A stretch of DNA of 64,000 bases, taken from contig NC_069126.1 of assembly GCF_026914265.1 (NCBI RefSeq), positions 41,637,237 through 41,701,236 on the forward strand, read 5' to 3'. Of this stretch, positions 1 to 10,115 are shown piece by piece. A program made the translations under genes and the position numbers. Origin of the DNA: Mya arenaria. Its lineage: Eukaryota > Mollusca > Bivalvia > Myida > Myidae. The notes beneath the pieces are model-generated. The model worked only from the letters and a program-made list of their open reading frames with translations, did not search any database and was not told where the DNA came from. Within the stretch, counting starts at the first letter, position 1; each line of letters opens with the position of its first letter.

Positions 1-420
1 TTACTCAGCTCGTTCATTTCATTACGTATATTAAGAAACGGGTCATCTCGAGCATAATCGGAGTTTTCAGGCGGAATGTATGTTACACCACAAAGCAGAT
101 CCGAATCGGTTTTAGTCATTATTTTCGAGATAGTAAACCAAAGTACGAGGTTACTTTCTGTTTCGAGCGTTGAGACGTATTTAGAAATCGTTCTATGAAC
201 TGCTATCGCTATCCCTCCTGATTTCCTCCTAGTTATTTTCTTGCGTTTTTTTTTGTAAATAGTTCGATGTTTTCAATGTTTACACAGTCAAGGTCGTCGA
301 GCTTTGTTTCTTGTAGCCCTATTATTAAGTATTTATTTATAAGGTCAATAAACTCAGGGCTATTGAGTTTACTTTTTAAGCCACAGACATTTAAACTAAG
401 CACATTCAAATTAAATTGGT
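1..420 (-). CDS. LINE ORF2, N-terminal APE endonuclease domain (partial)
   Basis: Read on the minus strand from about 420 to 1, one open frame gives a typical endonuclease/exonuclease/phosphatase start: LNVLSLNVCGLKSKL, then IIGLQETKLDD (the conserved Q-E-T-K metal-binding motif), then SGGIAIAV and later DLLCGVTYIPPENSDY. These motifs are characteristic of LINE endonucleases, which nick target DNA to prime reverse transcription. The frame is open to the window edge, so the reverse transcriptase is not visible. The start codon was not determined because the 5' side runs into the microsatellite. Confidence 0.8.
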
Positions 421-429
421 CATTAATGT

Positions 430-880
430 TGCTTGTAATGTTGCTGCTATTATTGTTAAAAGCAATATTGTCACTATCATCATTATCATTATTATCATCA
501 TCTCCATTATCATTATCATTATTATTATTATTATCCTTATTTTCATTATCATAATATTCATTACTGGCATTATCATTATTATCATTATTATCATTATTAT
601 GATTATCATAATTATCATTATTGTCATTATCATTATTATCATTGTTATTGTTATCATTTCCATTATTAATATCGTTCTTATCATTAACCTGGTCATTATT
701 ATCAATGTCGTTGTTAATGTTATCACTCTTATAATTGTCATTATTATCATTATTATAATTAACATAATCTTCATTGTCATTATGATTATTATTTATATCA
801 TTATAAATAACAATATCACCAGTGTCATCAATAATATTAATACTATTTCTATCATTGCCAGTGGCATCATTATCATACGT
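430..880. repeat. ATT/ATC microsatellite tract
   Basis: About 450 bp of imperfect (TCATTA)/(ATT) repeats. Long open frames on both strands here encode only runs of Ile, Met and Thr and are artefacts of the repeat. The tract lies between the two ORFs of the LINE on its minus strand. It may be part of this LINE's spacer or a later expansion. Confidence 0.85.
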
Positions 881-1754
881 TACAATATTCCTATGCGACT
901 GATATGGTTCTTTGTAATAATAATAAAAAATCTTTAGTATTCACAGTTATTGAATTGTAAAAATCAGTTGCAACAATATTAAAAATATTCATAAATTCTT
1001 GGGCATAGTATAAATACATAGCATATTACAACATACCACATACATTGGTTGAGTATTCAATGATATAATTGGTATTAAAGATTGCTAATAAATCAACTAG
1101 TTCATTCATAAGCACTATCAATTCCAAAGTATACATATTCAATGATACATTTAAATCTATGTTATTTAACCATTCATATTTATAGAACTGCATTTCGTTT
1201 AGTAAATACAACAAATTTCTAACAATTGAATACTTTAAATTTGATACATCAATGCTTAAAGTACAACTAATCCGATGCATTTCGAACAATACGTAAGGGA
1301 TGACATGCACTACTAAATTAACAAATATATCAAATGTATCTAAGCGCATTACTACTTTGTCAGAAATTAGGTTGTAAGGAGAATGATAAAACGTATTCAG
1401 AGATATATTACCAAATATTGTGCAAAACAATTCATAACGCGTGATTTCGCATCTGTTCAATAAGTATATGATGTTGTAAATTAAGTTGTGAATGCAGTAA
1501 TACATAACATGGTTTATGTAACAATAAAGGTATATGCTTGCAATTAACACACAATAGCAATAACATAAATTATTATCAAGTTTATCATAACTTAATGGGT
1601 TTAAAGTATGCTTCGAATTACTGTTAAGCACCTTAAATATGGGTACATGTTTATTAATCTCTTGGTCGATTATATGACACAAGCGACAGTTTTCACGATC
1701 ACGGGTATCGTTCCCGATCAGTTCACACTTGGACAGTGGCTTTCCGTGCCTGGC
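881..1754 (-). other. Spacer between LINE ORF1 and ORF2
   Basis: An AT-rich stretch. A minus-strand frame is open from 1682 to 1026 (218 codons) and gives a Leu/Ile/Tyr/Asn-rich, partly hydrophobic sequence that I do not recognise. It shows no LINE domain, and its composition is what AT-rich DNA would give by chance. I treat it as LINE spacer or unrelated insert rather than a gene. Confidence 0.4.
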
Positions 1755-3264
1755 CTATTTCTGTGTGGTCAAATGGTCAGTGGGATCTTGAGGTTCCACG
1801 GGGGGTTCGTTGGAGGGGCCGTCATCAGAATTCCAGGGATAAGATGTGGCCTCCTCGTCGTTCGCCGTGGTGATGGTAACGATATTGTCTATGGTTTGAC
1901 GTTTAATGTTGTCATTCTCGAGCGGGGACCTCTCTTTTCGTTTTGCTGTTCTTTCGACTACTGGTGGTCCGTTATCAGCAAGTACCCGGTATCTATTTGG
2001 GGTTTCAAATAGTGTACGGGATGTTGGTTGAGGGTCAACTCTGGGGCCGCCCAGTTGATGTCTGGACGTTTGCTCTGAGTATCGTGGGACGTCCGTTCGA
2101 TGGGGCGTTCTTGTATAGTTCGCGCTGTTCCCCGTAGAGTGGTGGGTTCGATGGACGCACTTGTCGCCGGTCACCGCGTTTGTCGATGTAATGACCTGTA
2201 TCAATTTCGAAAAGGGAATGGTTAACATATAGTCTGTCTTTCACCAAGTTGACTTTTTCCCCTTGTTCGGCAAGTTTGCGTACCACTGGGTATAGCTGCC
2301 TACGTCGGTCTTCAATTTCTTTTGGGAAGTGTTCATGTATTTTGTATTGTCTTTGGGTTCTGTTAAGTACTATTCCAGCCTTACGCACCGCCTCTCTATC
2401 AGTAAAGCGTTCAAAAATGGCAACAATAAGTCTATTTCTGTATGAATTGGCTGCTTTTTTAGGGTTACCTTGTCTACTAACCTTGTTGAATTCAATTTTA
2501 TCAATGTCTAATGGGTTTTCGCCAGAGATGTACTCATTGTTTTGTAATTTTTCTATCAGGAATTTTCTGAGTGTTGTTTCTGGGGTCTCTCTTTGTTGCT
2601 CTCTTTGCGTGTCCGGTGGATACGAAGGACGGGCCTCTTCAATACCGAAGAATATTAGATTGTTTTCCATGATTTTAGCATGTATATCATGGTGGCGATT
2701 GTTTATACTCTCATTTTCTTGTTCCAGTTGTTCGATTCGAGAGGAAAGAAAAGTGTTGTGCTTTCTCAATGAGCGGATTTCGTGTTCAGTGTCATGTTTT
2801 GATTTTTGGATTTCGTCAGTGAATTTACTATATTCAACACAGAAGTCCTCTACTTCACCCAGTCTCAATGTTGCCGATTTACTCTCCTCCCGGATTTCGT
2901 GCATTTGTGTTCTCAGGTAAGAGACGTCTTTCTCTATGGGGGATATTTTGGTGAGCATAATTTCCATGGACTTTAAACGTGAGTTTAGTTCATTAAACAT
3001 ACCTAGGATACTACTGTCTGGTGTTCCCTGTGGTCCTTGTTGGTTCCCGATGTGGTTATGGAATCCCGGTGGGGCAAACATGGATCCTGCAACCCCAGGC
3101 ATGGGGAAGGGAAAATATGGCGATGGCCCACTGTAAGGGGGTATGTACGTTAGATGGGGATCCACTGAGTCCTCTTGTTGGAGATTTTTAGCATCAAGAG
3201 TAGATTGTTTTGGTGTTTTCCCGTTCGCCCCGCCATTTTTTTCTCCTTTGTTTGACATGTCCAC
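1755..3264 (-). CDS. LINE ORF1 protein (nucleic-acid-binding), frame change near the end
   Basis: A 409-codon frame starts at 3264 (MDMSNKGEKNGG). It has a Pro/Gly-rich N-terminus, a coiled coil around residues 85-190, an RRM-like core containing NLIFFGIEE, and a basic C-terminal domain with HEHFPKEIEDRRRQLYPVVR and KVNLVKDRLYVNHSLF. This order is that of L1-type ORF1 RNA-binding proteins. The frame stops at 2035, but a second frame overlapping it, ending at 1755, continues with plausible ORF1 tail sequence (FETPNRYRVLADNGPPVV). A single indel near 2040-2100 probably separates the two. ORF1 coats LINE RNA for retrotransposition. Confidence 0.8.
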
Positions 3265-3474
3265 AATGTAAAACTACTTTTTAGCGTCAAATCCTTACAG
3301 CTTATTTATAATTATGTTTAGCAACTACTAACAAAAGTATTCCGCTATTGTTTTTTATCACATTTCTGTTAAAACTCTCATCAGAAGTATAATTTCATTT
3401 AATTTTCTATCAGAGATTTAAAAGCCGCCATTCAGCTGAGCCTCGTTTCCGTTACCACGTTATTAAACGATTAG

Positions 3475-4095
3475 TCAAACACTGCTACACACGTGTTGTT
3501 GGACGAGAAGCCATTCAAATGTGACATTTGTGAGTGTACTTGTGCTTATAAATGTAAATTACAGTATCATATCAGAACACACACAGGAGAAAAGCCACAC
3601 AAATGTGATGTGTGTGATGCGGCTTTTTCTCGGAAAAGTACTTTACGGAGCCATAAAAGGATTCACACAGGTGAACTGCCATACATGTGTGATGAATGTG
3701 ATGAAATGTTCTCTTACATAAATGCCTTACATAATCACAAGAGAAAACACACAGGAGAGAAGCCATACACGTGTTACATATGTGATGTTACTTTCTCCCA
3801 TAATCACTCATTACAGATGCATATACGAATGCACAAAGGTGAGAATCTATACAAATGTGATACATGTGAGGCTGCTTTCCCTCAGAAATGTCATTTACAG
3901 ACACACATGAGAATATATACAGGAGAAAGGCCATTCAAGTGTGAGACATGTGATGCTGATTTTGCTGTGAAAAGTAATTTACAGGCGCATTTACGAATAC
4001 ACACAGGAGAAAGGCCGTACAAGTGTGACCTATGTTGTTCTGATTTCTCTAAGAAAAGTAATCTACAGAGACATATGCGAATACACACTGGATAG
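3475..4095 (+). CDS. C2H2 zinc-finger exon, seven fingers
   Basis: The open frame runs from just after an in-frame TAG at 3472 to a TAG at 4093 and encodes seven tandem C2H2 fingers joined by TGEKP-like linkers. Fingers begin KPFKCDIC, KPHKCDVC, LPYMCDEC, KPYTCYIC, NLYKCDTC, RPFKCETC and RPYKCDLC. Finger 5 ends in Tyr (HMRIY) instead of the second zinc-binding His. No in-frame ATG precedes the first finger, so this is probably a terminal exon with an acceptor AG near 3473-3474, or a gene fragment. Such proteins normally bind DNA in the nucleus. The stop truncates the array: finger-like sequence continues after it. Confidence 0.75.
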   Translation, partial: SNTATHVLLDEKPFKCDICECTCAYKCKLQYHIRTHTGEKPHKCDVCDAAFSRKSTLRSHKRIHTGELPYMCDECDEMFSYINALHNHKRKHTGEKPYTCYICDVTFSHNHSLQMHIRMHKGENLYKCDTCEAAFPQKCHLQTHMRIYTGERPFKCETCDADFAVKSNLQAHLRIHTGERPYKCDLCCSDFSKKSNLQRHMRIHTG

Positions 4096-4800
4096 TAGCC
4101 GTATATGCGTGGTGCATATTCTGCTGGTCTCTCTTGAAACAGTCTTTAACAGAATCATTTAAAAACCAAAACTGAAGGAAAGACATGCACCGGTGATGCT
4201 CTATCCAATACATAGTTTAAGGACACATATACGAATGCACCAGTGTATTGTAACCACGGCCCTCCCAGGTCCGGGGGTATACCGGGGATTGCCGGGGAAA
4301 TGGGCCGTGTTTTTACTTTCAAGGTGGCCCCGCAGTGCCGGGTGAATGCGGTGGTTTTGTCTTCACGCCAACAATACCGGGGAATGGACCTAACCTAGTG
4401 TCCCTGAGGTGCGGGGGCATTTGGAGGAGATTTAACCAGCAGTCAGTCCCCGCACGGCGGGGATCTTACCCGGGCTTGGCTGGACCGAAAGTCAAAGTAC
4501 CCGCTATTCCCCGGGCCTGAGGGGACCGTGGTTATAATTGACTGGTGCATAATACACATAAGAGTAGAGACAAACACGTGTAATGCATGTGATTTCTTTC
4601 ATCTAAAAAGTAATACTCAGAGGCATTTACGAGTCCCATAGGTATAAGACATGTGATGCTGGATTGGGATGATAAAGAAGTTTATGACACAAAGAAAAGA
4701 AGTTGCAGAAGTGAAACTGGGATGCTTATTTCTCATTTAAAAGTAATCGACAAAGGGATATGATAGTGTACACAAGAGAGAAATAATGCAATTGTGAGTT
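4096..4800 (+). pseudogene. Decayed zinc-finger tail interrupted by a MITE
   Basis: Beyond the stop at 4093 finger remnants remain readable in shifting frames. They include PYMRGAYSAGLS near 4099, CNACDFFHLKSNTQRHLRVP at about 4580-4640, and DAYFSFKSNRQRDMIVYTRE at about 4710-4790. The His/Arg motif THIRMH just left of the MITE at 4235 and the finger just right of 4550 fit one former continuous array. The gene therefore once had at least ten fingers, and its 3' part is now lost through stops, indels and the MITE. Confidence 0.6.
4235..4550. mobile_element. GC-rich MITE, 316 bp
   Basis: The ends are inverted copies of each other: ATGCACCAGT at the left matches ACTGGTGCAT at the right, and the match resumes at TAACCACGG versus CCGTGGTTA. 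The interior is strikingly GC-rich (runs such as CCGGGG) against an AT-rich background and has no credible coding frame. It sits inside a decayed zinc-finger array. A clear target-site duplication could not be defined. Confidence 0.7.
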
Positions 4801-4802
4801 GT

Positions 4803-5065
4803 GAATTCATTCGGAACTCCTCCGTCATTTTTATCGAAAACAACCTCGGATGTATGCCGGTACATCAGTGAAGTAGTTCATATTTTCTTGAATTATATCA
4901 TGAATTAAATGTGGGTGTTTTAGAGTTGTATGTATTGATCTAAGTTTACATCGATTGCCAGTTAAGTGCAAACATAATTAAGATTCACAAGAGTTCAGTC
5001 ATTAAGTTTAACAGCTAAATACAATAAGTATGCGATCTACTTGCAGCGGACTTAAACGTACCGCT
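4803..5065 (+). repeat. Interspersed repeat (ATTCGGA...CAACCTCGG family)
   Basis: This stretch resembles 54945-55230 over most of its length. Both contain the landmark ATTTTTAT(C/T)GAAAACAACC, a GTACATCA motif, and GCGATCTACTTGCAG near the end. Shorter matches occur at 30825-30905 and, inverted, at 55230-55290. It is non-coding; the element class is unknown. Confidence 0.6.
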
Positions 5066-5465
5066 TTTTGTATTAGATGTATGCTATTCTTGTATTATGA
5101 ACAATTTCATTAAAACACAGGATTCGATATTTCATGATAATGGTGTCTTTTAAAAAAACGCGTATTTTTTATGCTTCTTTAGTATTTCGATGAAAAAATG
5201 CAAGCAAGTTTTAACTTAGACTACATATCATTTGAAAATGAGCCTTCAGTTAGGGGTTATTATGACATTTATAACGTCATTATATATTTTGATTTATCAC
5301 AAGTGAAATTGCTTACATTGTTGCTTATGTTTATTTGTTTTTGTTTGGTTTCTAACATTTTTTTTCAAGGTTAACATTTCTTTAAGTTTTGGAATATATA
5401 TTAGCGAATATAGTCAACTACAAACATTGCCATACACGAAATCAATTTTACATCAGATTAAGTCG
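5066..5465. other. Intergenic, AT-rich, nothing recognised
   Basis: AT-rich DNA with no credible coding frame, RNA gene or element boundary seen. Confidence 0.5.
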
Positions 5466-5616
5466 ATGATGATGGTGATGATGATGGTGATGATGATGAT
5501 GATGATGTTGTTGATGATGATGATGATGATGATGACGATGATGATGATGATGATGATGTTGATGATAATAATGATGATGGTGGTGGAGGTGGTGATGGTG
5601 GTGGTGGTGGTGGTGG

Positions 5617-5659
<43 letters not shown>

Positions 5660-5662
5660 AAT
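5466..5662. repeat. GAT/GGT microsatellite
   Basis: About 200 bp of imperfect GAT repeats with an interior GGT-rich block near 5578-5620. The poly-Met/Val and poly-Ser/Pro frames here are artefacts of the repeat. Confidence 0.9.
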
Positions 5663-6229
5663 GATAGTCTCATTGACTGAACTGTAAACAAATCAAAACG
5701 TTTCATTCCCTAGCTAATAGAACACAAGTGTATCTGGAAGGTAATTTTGCACAAGGACGCAGTACGTTCTTATTGGGTAACAAATTGCCTTTTGTTAAAC
5801 AATTAACGTTTCTAGCAGCTCGTGTCTTGAACACATTAATACTAACGCACGCAAAATGGCATAAAATTTCCACGCCAGACGAAAAAGTGTTGAAACCTAC
5901 TAAAATTGGCCATATAATACCCATGTTAAGTGCATTTGCTGTAGAAAAGAAAACAATTATGCAAAAACTGAATTAAAAATAGCTAACAAAGGTACAAGAA
6001 TGGTACAAACACAGTTTTAAGTCACGCATTTTTCTACTTTGACTTTGTGAACAAGTCATCGTTCAGCTTATACTTTCAATACCTTTTTTTGAAAGCCTCT
6101 AGAAACAAAGGTTAAAAATACTAAAATGCTTATACGTCTGACCGCAGGTAAAGCGTATTTTTATTGCGATATAAATGATATAATTCTATATTCCGGGTCA
6201 AAATATCCCACGCACCCGCCCCCCCCCCC

Positions 6230-6263
<34 letters not shown>

Positions 6264-6515
6264 TTCAGAAATTTTGTTCCACATATTACATTTCCTTCAC
6301 TTATTTTTCCGCAAACAAAAAACATATTACGTTGGACCCCTCAGCTGATATCTTGTTAAAGGCCACTACTAACTATCTCGTTTCTTTTATTGAGTTATGT
6401 CTAAGTCGAGGCCACAACATAGAAACCGGTTCGTGGGGGCAAGTAAGCAAAACGTTGCAACGACATACTAAGTCGTGACCCAGAGATAAGTAGTACTTGG
6501 GATTTTATTTCGCTC
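5663..6515. other. Intergenic, with poly-C/poly-A tract
   Basis: Short open frames at 5703-5976 on both strands match no family I know. A homopolymer pair, about 12 C followed by about 30 A, lies at 6219-6260. No gene is supported. Confidence 0.5.
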
Positions 6516-9500
6516 AAATCACCTATATGCTACCATACATATATCACATCTTTGCTACCGTACAAATGTCACCTCTGTGCTACCGTACACATGTCACCTC
6601 TATGCTACCGTTGACATGTCATATGCCTTCTACCGTACCCATATCAACTTCATGCTACCGTTCACTTTTCATCTTCATGATACCGTACATATATCAACTA
6701 AATGATACCGTACATATGTCACCTCTATGCAACCGTTGACATGTCATATGCATTCTACCGTACCCATATCAACTTCATGCTACCGTTCACATTTTATCTT
6801 CATGATACCGTACATATATCAACTAAATGATACCGTACATATGTCACCTCTATGCAAACGTACACATGTCACCTCTATGCTACCGTTTATATGTCATATG
6901 CATTCTACCGTACACATGTCACCTTTATGCTACCGTACACATGTCACCTCTATGCTACTGTACACATGTCATCTCTATACTACCGTTGACATGTCATATG
7001 CATTTTACCCTACTTCACGCTACCGTACACATATCACCTTTATGCTTTCGTACACATGTCACTGCTACGATAGCGTACACATGTCACCGTTATGCTTACG
7101 TACACATGTCACCGCTATGCTTAAGTACAAAGATCATCTTCGTGCTACCGTACAAAGGTCACCTTCGTGTTACCGTTCACATGTAACCGCTATGCTCACG
7201 TACACTTATCACCTCTTTGATACCGTACACATGTCACTTTTATGCTACCGTACACATGCGACCTCAATGCTCCCGTATACATACCACCTTTATATAACCG
7301 TACACATGTCACCTCTATGCTACCGTACACTTGTCACATCTATACTACCGTACACATGTCACTTTTATGCTACCGTACACATGCGACCTAAATGCTCCCG
7401 TACACATACCACCTCTATATAACCGTACACATGTCACCTCTATGCTTCCGTACACATGTCAACTCTATACTACCGTATACATGTCACCTCTTTGCTACCG
7501 TACACATGTCACCTCTATGTTCCGGACACATTTAACCTCAATGCTCCCGTCCGCATGTCACCTCAATGCTCCCGTACACAAGTCACATTTATATAACTGT
7601 ACATAAGTCACCTCTATGCTATCGTACACATGCCACCTCAATGCTTACGAACACATGTCACTTATATATAACCGTACACAGGCCACCTCTACGCTACCGT
7701 ACAAATGTCAGCTTTAGGCTACCGAACACATGTCACCTCTATATAACAGTACACATGTCACCTCTATGCTACCGTACACATGACACCTCTATATTTCTGT
7801 ACAATACCACCTCTTTGCTACCGTACACATGTCATCTCTATGCTACCGTACACGTGTCACCTTCGTGCTACCGTACACATGCCACTTCTATGTTTCCGTA
7901 CACATGTCACCTTTATACTTCTGTATGCATGCCACCTTTATGCTACCGTACACTTGCCACCTCTTTACCACCGTACATATGTCAACTCTATGCTACCGCA
8001 CACATGTCACCTTCATGTTTCCGTACATTTGTCACCTTCATTCTACCGTACACATGCCACCTCTATGCTACCGATCACATGTCATCTTCATGCTACCATC
8101 CACTAGTCACCTTTATGCTACCGTACACATGTCACCTCTATTCTACCGTACACATGTCATCTTTATGCTACCGTTCACTTGTTACCTTCATGCTACCGCA
8201 CACATATCACACATATCACCTATGAAACCTTATACTTGTCATCTCTGTGCTATCGTACACATGTCACCTCTATGCTACCAAACACATGCCACCTTCATGC
8301 TACCCTTCACTTGTAACCTTTATGCTACCGTACCAATGTCACCCTCATGCTACCGTAAACATATCACCTTCATGTCATCGTACACATGCCATCTTCTTGT
8401 ACCATCATATATCACCTCTATGCTACCGCACACATATCACCTAAATGCCACCGCACACATGCCATGTCTATGCTTCCTAACACATGTCACCTCTATATTA
8501 CCGTACACAAGTCATCTTTATGCTACCGCAAAATTCTCATCTCTATATTATCGTATACATTTCACCTTCGGATACCGTACACATGTCACATCTATGCTAT
8601 CGCTCACATGTCATCTCTCTACTTCCGTACACATGTCACCTTCTTGGTACCGTACACATGTCAACTCTATGTTACTGCACACTGTCATCTCTATATAACC
8701 GTACGTAAGTCATCTTTATGCTACCGTGTACATGCCACCTCAAAGCATACGTACACATGTCACCTCTATATTATCGTAAACATCTCATCTTTATGATACC
8801 GTACACATTGCACATCCATGCTACCGTACACGTGACACATACATGCCACCGTACAGATGTAACCTTCATGCTACCGCACACATGTCATCTCTATGCTACC
8901 GTAGACAGGTCACCATCATGCAACCATACAAATGGCATCTCTATGCTACCGTACACATGTCACCTTTATGCTACCGCACATATGTCATCTCTATGCTACT
9001 GTACAAATGTCACCTTCATGTTACCGTAGACATGTAATCTTCATGGTACCGTACACATGTCATCTCTATATTGCCGTACACTTGTCACCTTTATGCTACC
9101 GTACACATGCCATCTCAATGCCACCGCACACATGTCATCTCTTTGTTACCGAACACATGTCATCTCTATATTACCGTACACATGTCACCTTTATGCTACC
9201 GTACACATGTCATCTCAATGCCACCGCACACATGTCATCTCTTTGTTACCGAACACATGTCATCTCTATATTACCGTACACATATCACCTTTATGCTACC
9301 GTACACATGTCATCTCAATGCCACCGCACACATGTCATCTCTTTGTTACCGAACACATGTCATCTCTATATTACCGTACACATGTCATCTTTATGCGTCC
9401 GTACACATGTCATCTCAATGCCACCGCACAAATGTCATCTCTTTGCTACCGTACACATATCACCTTCGTGCTATCCTATACATGTCACCTTTGTGGTACC

Positions 9501-10115
9501 GTACAAATGTCAACTCTTTGCTACTGCACGTATGTAATCTATATGATACTGTTCATATGTCACTTTCATGCTACCGTACACATGTCACATTCATGCCATC
9601 GGACACATGTCACGTACGTGCTACCGTACAGATGCCACCCTACTGCTATCGCATACATGTCAGGTCTTTGCTACCGTACACATGTCACCTTCGTGGTGCC
9701 GTACACATGTCACATCTATGCTACCGCACACATGTCATCTCTTTTCTATCCTATACATGTCACCTTGGTGGTACCGTACAAATGTCAACTCTTTGCTACT
9801 GCACGTATGTAATCTATATGATACTGTTCACATGTCACTTTCATGCTACCGTACACATGTCACATTCATGCCATCGGACACATGTCACCAACGTGCTACC
9901 GTACAGATGCCACCCTTATGCTATCGCACGCATGTCACGTCTTTGCTACCGTACAAATATCAAATTCGTGGTGCTGTACACATGTCACATCTATGCTACC
10001 GCACAAATGCCATCTCTTTTCTATCGTACACATGTCACCTTCTTGGTACCGTAAACATATTACCTTCGTGGTACCGTACACATGTCACCTCAATGCTTTG
10101 AACACATTTCAACTG
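6516..10115. repeat. 25-bp satellite array, about 144 copies
   Basis: A continuous degenerate tandem array with a 25-bp period and the core CCGTACACATGTCACC. Many units differ by a few substitutions, but length is kept at 25 bp almost throughout. Higher-order periods are visible: 125 bp near 6611-6860, 100 bp near 9121-9440, and 275 bp from 9471 to past 10021. All three plus-strand frames are open for long distances because the 25-bp consensus contains no stop in any register; each frame reads the same 25-residue cycle. This is not evidence of coding. Confidence 0.95.

Larger units (their letters stand above)
1..3264 (-). mobile_element. LINE retrotransposon, 3' part cut off by the window edge
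   Basis: The minus strand carries two LINE-type coding parts in the correct order. ORF1 lies at 1755-3264 and the beginning of an ORF2 endonuclease at 1-420. The rest of ORF2 (reverse transcriptase and 3' end) would lie left of position 1. The two parts are separated by about 1.3 kb containing a large AT-rich microsatellite and an AT-rich stretch. The 5' end is near 3264-3430, just beside the zinc-finger exon. The combination of an APE endonuclease with a coiled-coil/RRM-like ORF1 fits the L1/Jockey/CR1 groups; I cannot assign the family. ORF1 carries one apparent frame change, so this copy is probably inactive. Confidence 0.8.

Noticed and set aside
406-937. Isoleucine- and methionine-rich frames on both strands
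   Set aside because: Microsatellite artefact.
1026-1682. 218-codon minus-strand frame as a gene
   Set aside because: AT-rich, low-complexity hydrophobic composition, no recognisable domain, and located in a LINE spacer.
4335-4520. 61-codon frame in the GC-rich MITE
   Set aside because: Chance frame in GC-rich DNA; no homology recognised and the element has no coding features.
5427-5706. Poly-Met/Val and poly-Ser/Pro frames
   Set aside because: Translation of the GAT/GGT microsatellite.
6516-10115. CRISPR-like array
   Set aside because: No spacer/repeat alternation; the array is contiguous 25-bp units in a eukaryotic genome.
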